Below the pieces are notes generated by a model, which worked only from the letters and a program-made list of their open reading frames with translations, searched no databases and was not told the origin of the DNA. Shown piece by piece: positions 59,766 through 64,000 of a stretch of DNA of 64,000 bases. Each line of letters starts with the position of its first letter. The stretch's first letter is position 1. The translations under genes and the position numbers were made by a program. The stretch comes from Gammaproteobacteria bacterium (GTDB taxonomy: Bacteria; Pseudomonadota; Gammaproteobacteria; Steroidobacterales; Steroidobacteraceae): positions 1 through 64,000 of the forward strand of contig JAJPKM010000025.1 of the NCBI GenBank assembly GCA_021323735.1, written 5' to 3'.

Positions 59766-61906
59766 TTCACCCGCATGCCGGGCATCGCTCCCGTGTCCGG
59801 CGACAGCGCGAAAATCTCCTTGCCCCCGGGGCCTGCCGCCAACATCATGCCCTCCGAGGTGCCGAAGCGCATTTTCCGCGGCTCCAAATTGGCGACCACC
59901 ACGACGAGCCGGCCCACCAAGGCTGCCGGGTCGTAGGCGGCCCGAATACCGGCAAAAATCTCGCGCTGCCCGAGCTCACCGACGTCGACATGCAATTTCA
60001 GCAGCTTGTCGGCGCCGGCGATCAGTTCGGCATTCAAGATCTTGGCCACCCGCAGGTCAATGCGCATGAAATCATCGATGGAAATCAAATTGCCCTCCAC
60101 CGAGTTTGCCGCGGCCAGCGTCTCGGTATCCGATGGGCCGCCGGTCGCTGCGCGCGCCGCGGGTTCGGAGGCTGCGGCCGCACTGAGGGACGCGGCAGAC
60201 TTTGACGTCGCCGCAGGCTTGGAGCCTGCGACTGCCTCGAGGGGCGCGGCGGGCGTCAACGACGCCGCAGGCTCAGGCTCGACCAGGTTTTGCACGGCCT
60301 TCGGGTCGAGCCGAGTCGCCAGCGGCTCATAGGCACGGATGGCCGTGGCCAGCAGCGGCGTCGCCGCGGAGGCCCAAGTCCAGCGGGGCTCTTGCAAGAA
60401 TGCACAGGCGCGCTCCGCCATCTGCGGCAGCACCGGCTGCAGATAAATCATCAACACTCGGAACAGGTTCAAGCCCTGCGTACAGACGATCTGCACTTCG
60501 GCTTGGGTCTTGGGATCCTTGGCAAGCATCCAAGGCTTGCGCGAATCGACGTATTGATTGGCGCGATCGGCCAGCGCCATGATCTCGCGCATGGCGCCGG
60601 CGGTGTCGCGTGCCTCGTAGGCTGCCGCGACGGCTTCGCCGGCCGAGACGAACGCGGCATACAGCCGCTCGTCCTCCAGCTGCGGCGCCAATTGGCCGCC
60701 CGAGTTCTTGGTGATGAAGCCGGCGCAACGGCTGGCTATGTTGACGAGTTTGCCGACGATTTCCGAATTCAACCGTGTCGCGAATTCAGTCAGATTCATG
60801 TCCATGTCGTCGATACCGGCGCTCATCTTGGCGGCCAGGTAGTAGCGCAGGTACTCGGCCGGGAAATTCTCCAGGTAGCGGCGCGCGGTGATGAAGGTGC
60901 CGCGCGATTTCGACATCTTCTGCCCGTTGATCGTGAGGAAACCGTGGGCGTGCACGGCAGTGGGGCGGCGCATTCCCGAGGCTTGCAATACCGCCGGCCA
61001 GAACAGGGTATGAAAATACAGGATGTCCTTGCCGATGAAGTGGTGCAGCTCGGCGGTGCTGTCGACCGCCAAGAAATCCTCGAACTTCAACCCGGTACGC
61101 GCGCACAGCTGGGTGAGGCTCGCCAGATAGCCGATCGGCGCGTCAAACCAGACATAGAAATACTTGAGGGGCGCACCGGGGATTTCGAAACCGAAATAGG
61201 GCGCGTCGCGCGAGATATCCCAGTCCTTGAGTCCCTGCGAGAACCATTCGGCGAGCTTGCGGGCAACGCTTTCCTGCACCGCGCCGCTACCGACCCACTC
61301 GCTCAAGGATTGCTCGAAGGCACTGAGGCGAAAGAAATAGTGTTCCGACTCGCGCCAGACAGGGGTCGTGCCGCTCACCACCGAAATCGGGTTCTTGAGG
61401 TCGGCCGGCGTATACGTCGACCCGCAGTTCTCGCAGGAATCGCCGTACTGATCCTGTGTGGCGCACACCGGACAGACGCCCTTCACGTAGCGGTCCGGCA
61501 GGAACATCTTGGCCGTCTCGTCGTAAGCCTGCCGAACACTGCGCTTATCGATGTAGCCGCTGTCCCGATGGATCGAATACATCCTCCCGCACAGCGCTTT
61601 GTTCTCCGGCGAGTGTGTCGAACCGAAATTGTCCATGCCCACCAACATGTCGGCCAGATCGCGCTGATGCTCGACATTGACTCGGGCGATCAGTTGCTCG
61701 GGCGTGATCCCCTCGGATTGCGCCTTGAGCATGATGGGTGTGCCGTGCGTATCGTCCGCGCAGACGTAGTAGCACTCGTGGCCGCGCAGCTTCTGAAATC
61801 GCACCCAAATGTCGGTCTGAATGGCCTCGAGAATGTGCCCAAGGTGCAAAGGACCGTTGGCGTAGGGGAGGGCGCTGGTGACCAATATTCGGCGTTGTTG
61901 AGTCAT
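59762..61906 (-). CDS. metG: Methionyl-tRNA synthetase
   Basis: 714 residues from ATG 61904-61906 (ATG 61927 is also in frame). The class I signatures are [16 protein letters not shown] and KMSKSRGTF, and the zinc knuckle is [18 protein letters not shown]. After the anticodon-binding helices comes an Ala/Ser/Pro-rich linker (about 555-605) and the C-terminal EMAP-type tRNA-binding dimer domain ([20 protein letters not shown]). All elements of the long gammaproteobacterial form are present. The stop overlaps the rsxB start. Confidence 0.97.
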   Translation of the reverse strand: MTQQRRILVTSALPYANGPLHLGHILEAIQTDIWVRFQKLRGHECYYVCADDTHGTPIMLKAQSEGITPEQLIARVNVEHQRDLADMLVGMDNFGSTHSPENKALCGRMYSIHRDSGYIDKRSVRQAYDETAKMFLPDRYVKGVCPVCATQDQYGDSCENCGSTYTPADLKNPISVVSGTTPVWRESEHYFFRLSAFEQSLSEWVGSGAVQESVARKLAEWFSQGLKDWDISRDAPYFGFEIPGAPLKYFYVWFDAPIGYLASLTQLCARTGLKFEDFLAVDSTAELHHFIGKDILYFHTLFWPAVLQASGMRRPTAVHAHGFLTINGQKMSKSRGTFITARRYLENFPAEYLRYYLAAKMSAGIDDMDMNLTEFATRLNSEIVGKLVNIASRCAGFITKNSGGQLAPQLEDERLYAAFVSAGEAVAAAYEARDTAGAMREIMALADRANQYVDSRKPWMLAKDPKTQAEVQIVCTQGLNLFRVLMIYLQPVLPQMAERACAFLQEPRWTWASAATPLLATAIRAYEPLATRLDPKAVQNLVEPEPAASLTPAAPLEAVAGSKPAATSKSAASLSAAAASEPAARAATGGPSDTETLAAANSVEGNLISIDDFMRIDLRVAKILNAELIAGADKLLKLHVDVGELGQREIFAGIRAAYDPAALVGRLVVVVANLEPRKMRFGTSEGMMLAAGPGGKEIFALSPDTGAMPGMRVK

Positions 61907-61951
61907 GGCGAAATTATGCCATGCCATTGACGGCCGGTCGCGGCGGCGGGC

Positions 61952-63013
61952 TTAAGAGTCTTCGCGGAACTGTTCGAATCGAGATTTATTGATGGATTTC
62001 TTGAACGCTTCCTTGCCCGAAATGAGCTTCGAATCGAGCAGCGTTTGGATGGCCATGTCCATGAGTTTCATGCCCGTGGCGGCACCGCTTTGCATGGCAT
62101 TTTCCAATTGGTCCATTTTCCCCTGGCGAATCAGGTTGGCGACGGCCGGTGTATTGATGAGAATCTCCAGGGCCGCGACCCGCCCCTGCTTGTCGGCCTT
62201 GGGGATGAGCTGCTGGGAGACGACCCCACGCAAGCTGGTGGACAGCATGGTGCGCACGTGCGGCTGCTTGTCGGCCGGGAACGCATTCACCAATCGGTCG
62301 ACGGTCGCCGCCGCGCCGTTGGTGTGCAGCGTCGCCATGACCAGAATGCCCATTTCGGCCGCGGTTACCGCGATGCTCATGGTTTCCAAGTCGCGAAGCT
62401 CGCCTACCAGAATCACGTCCGGATCCTCTCGCAATGCGGAGTGCAGGGCGGATGAGAAGGTCGCCGCATGCACGCCGATCTCGCGCTGGCTGATGAGACA
62501 GTTCTTGCGCGGGTGCACGAACTCGATCGGGTCCTCGATGGTGAGGATGTGGCCCTTCTCGCGCCGATTGATGTCATCGATCATTGCGGCCAAGGTGGTG
62601 GACTTGCCGGATCCGGTCTTGCCGGTCACCAGGATCAGTCCGCTGTTGATCTTGCACAGATCCATCACCGCCGCGGGCAGTTTCAGTTCTTCGGCGGTTT
62701 TGGCGCTGGAGGGAATCGCCCTGAACACCGCGCCCATGCCGTTGAGCTGGCGCATCACGTTCACGCGAAAGCGCGCAACCCCCGGTATGGCGTACGCGAA
62801 ATCGGTGCCGTCTTTGGCCTCGAACCGCTCCACGGCGAGCTTCGGCATGATTTCGTACAGCGTGGCTTTGACCGACTCGGCCGTCAGTGGCTGATCGCTC
62901 AAGGCCTTGAGTTCGCCGTACTGGCGGACGCGCGCCGGGTCGCCGGCCAGGAAATGCAGATCCGAGCCGTTACGCTCGAGTACCTGCGTCAAGTATTGAT
63001 CGATGGCAGGCAC
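61952..63013 (-). CDS. pilT: Type IV pilus retraction ATPase, PilT family
   Basis: 353 residues from GTG 63011-63013. It is a secretion-type hexameric ATPase with Walker A GKTGSGKSTT, an Asp box (ILTIEDPIEFVH), Walker B (EDPDVILVGELRD), the His box (ATLHTNGAAATVDRLV) and the PilT-type C-terminal segment AVANLIRQGKMDQL. It drives pilus retraction and twitching motility. It starts 3 bases after the stop of the neighbouring paralogue, so they form a PilT/PilU pair. Which is PilT and which is PilU needs a tree; this one has the better match to the AIRNLIRE motif. Confidence 0.88.
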   Translation of the reverse strand: MPAIDQYLTQVLERNGSDLHFLAGDPARVRQYGELKALSDQPLTAESVKATLYEIMPKLAVERFEAKDGTDFAYAIPGVARFRVNVMRQLNGMGAVFRAIPSSAKTAEELKLPAAVMDLCKINSGLILVTGKTGSGKSTTLAAMIDDINRREKGHILTIEDPIEFVHPRKNCLISQREIGVHAATFSSALHSALREDPDVILVGELRDLETMSIAVTAAEMGILVMATLHTNGAAATVDRLVNAFPADKQPHVRTMLSTSLRGVVSQQLIPKADKQGRVAALEILINTPAVANLIRQGKMDQLENAMQSGAATGMKLMDMAIQTLLDSKLISGKEAFKKSINKSRFEQFREDS

Positions 63014-63016
63014 GAC

Positions 63017-64000
63017 TTAAGGAGGAGTGGCCGGCTCCGCAACCGGCATGCCCGACATGTCGGTGACGAAGCGCTGGAATTGGCGTTTGTCGGATGCGTA
63101 AGTGTAGGCATGCTCAGGATCCACTTCCTTCGCATTGATGGCCGCGAGCAACGCCTGATCCATGAGCTGCATGCCGTATTCCTTGCCCATCTGCAGCTGG
63201 CTGGGGATCTGGTGGCTTTGATCGGTCATGATGAGCTTGCCGATGGCCTTGGTCAGCACCATGACTTCGCAAACCGCGCGGCGCGCGCGCTGATCCGGGG
63301 TTTTCAGCAGGATCTGCGTGACGACGGCGATGAGGCTGTTGGACAGGAAGCTCTTGGTCTGTTCCCGTTCGTCCGTCGGCAAGGCATCGATGATGCGATC
63401 GATGGTCTTCGTGGCGCTGGTGGTGTGCAGAGTGCCGAGCACCAGATGCCCCGTTTCAGCGGCGGTCATTGCCATGGAAATGGTTTCGGCATCGCGCAAC
63501 TCGCCGACCAAAATCACATCCGGATCCTCGCGCATCGCCGCGCGCACACCCTCGGCGAATGAAGGTAGGTGGGTGCCCAGCTCGCGCTGGATGACCTGGC
63601 TGCTCTTGCTGCGGTGGACGAATTCGATGGGGTCCTCGAGGCTGATGATGTTGAGCGAGCGCGTGGAGTTCAGGTGATCGATCATCGAGGCCAAGGTGGT
63701 GGTTTTGCCCGTGCCGGTCGAACCGGTCACCAGAATCATGCCTTGATGGTAATCGCACAGCTTCTTGACGATCGGCGGCAGGCCGAGCTGATCCATCGAG
63801 GGCATGGTGGTGGGAATGGCCCGGAAGGCCGCACCGATGCCTGTTTCCTTGCGAAATACATTGACCCGAAAGCGGCCGCCCTCCGAGGACACGTAGGAAA
63901 AGTCGAGATCGTTGCCCTCGCGCAGCACTTTCATCTGCGATTGGGTCAATACCTCGGTGATGTACGCTTCCAGTTCGGTGTCGGCCAGATTGCGGAACTT
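63017..64000 (-). CDS. PilT/PilU-family ATPase (5' end outside window)
   Basis: About 328 residues are visible, and the frame stays open to the window edge (KFRNLADTELEAY at the limit), so roughly the first 50 residues are missing. Walker A is TGSTGTGKTTT, followed by SLEDPIEFVH, EDPDVILVGELRDAETI and LGTLHTTSATKTIDRI. The C-terminal region (IGKLIMTDQSHQIPSQLQMG) differs from the paralogue downstream. Both ATPases keep all catalytic residues. Confidence 0.9.
   Translation of the reverse strand, partial: KFRNLADTELEAYITEVLTQSQMKVLREGNDLDFSYVSSEGGRFRVNVFRKETGIGAAFRAIPTTMPSMDQLGLPPIVKKLCDYHQGMILVTGSTGTGKTTTLASMIDHLNSTRSLNIISLEDPIEFVHRSKSSQVIQRELGTHLPSFAEGVRAAMREDPDVILVGELRDAETISMAMTAAETGHLVLGTLHTTSATKTIDRIIDALPTDEREQTKSFLSNSLIAVVTQILLKTPDQRARRAVCEVMVLTKAIGKLIMTDQSHQIPSQLQMGKEYGMQLMDQALLAAINAKEVDPEHAYTYASDKRQFQRFVTDMSGMPVAEPATPP

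Noticed and set aside
61952-64000. Pilus extension ATPase (PilB) for the last two genes
   Set aside because: Both lack the long N-terminal domain of PilB and its zinc cysteines, and have PilT-type C-terminal segments.
1-64000. CRISPR arrays, insertion sequences, prophage genes, rRNA or tRNA genes
   Set aside because: No regularly spaced repeats, transposase or integrase, phage structural gene, or complete structural RNA could be found by reading both strands.

Overview
The window is GC-rich, densely coded DNA that looks like the chromosome of a gammaproteobacterium. The evidence is the aceE-aceF-lpd order with a lipoylated E3, metG-rsxB-nth-DUF1841, a PilT/PilU-type pair, RNase T, a CGFS glutaredoxin and an LpxL-type acyltransferase. 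The many TonB receptors, the FAAL/P450 pair and the Tat-exported Gfo/Idh/MocA protein would fit the Steroidobacter/Nevskia/Xanthomonas side of the class; that placement is inference from gene content only. I see no rRNA, tRNA, CRISPR array, insertion sequence or origin.

Region 1 (1-16.4 kb) is accessory and stress-related. It holds an Hsp20 (cut by the window edge), an L,D-transpeptidase, a PDZ-alpha/beta-hydrolase followed by an S41 protease homologue that lacks the catalytic lysine, and then three toxin-antitoxin modules (higBA, phd-vapC, hipBA). Among them lie a SnoaL-GNAT fusion, a rhodanese, an FtrA-like regulator, an HscC-type Hsp70 coupled to a membrane J-like protein, and an exported Fes-like esterase. 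Each toxin-antitoxin operon has a palindrome on or touching its first start codon.

Region 2 (16.6-25.9 kb) holds a TonB receptor divergent from a membrane-anchored winged-helix regulator, a large secreted serine peptidase whose visible residues resemble sedolisin more than subtilisin, a perfect terminator hairpin, a Tat-exported oxidoreductase and the 3' stump of a trehalase gene.

Region 3 (25.9-37.5 kb) is the most coherent system. It encodes an NAD-dependent molybdo/tungsto formate dehydrogenase (fused gamma-beta subunit plus alpha subunit), MobA, an FdhD-like protein without cysteines in its usual motif (FdsC-like), a TonB receptor broken by one frameshift, a ModA-type oxyanion-binding protein, a ModE-like regulator with a periplasmic-binding-protein-like domain, and a canonical FdhD with CxxC. 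No modB or modC is present. I read it as a formate dehydrogenase locus carrying its own outer-membrane and periplasmic molybdate/tungstate capture and cofactor-maturation genes.

Region 4 (37.6-42.6 kb) is a small lipid locus: LpxL-like acyltransferase, fatty-acyl-AMP ligase with its own carrier domain, cytochrome P450 translationally coupled to the ligase, and a DUF374-type acyltransferase.

Region 5 (42.7-64 kb) is mainly housekeeping: a PAS-GGDEF-EAL protein split by a frameshift, nadC, a PuuD-like membrane protein, grxD, rnt, pyrC, an M17 aminopeptidase, the pyruvate dehydrogenase operon, psiF-like, DUF1841-nth-rsxB-metG (linked by 4-base overlaps), and two retraction ATPases of type IV pili, the last cut by the window end.
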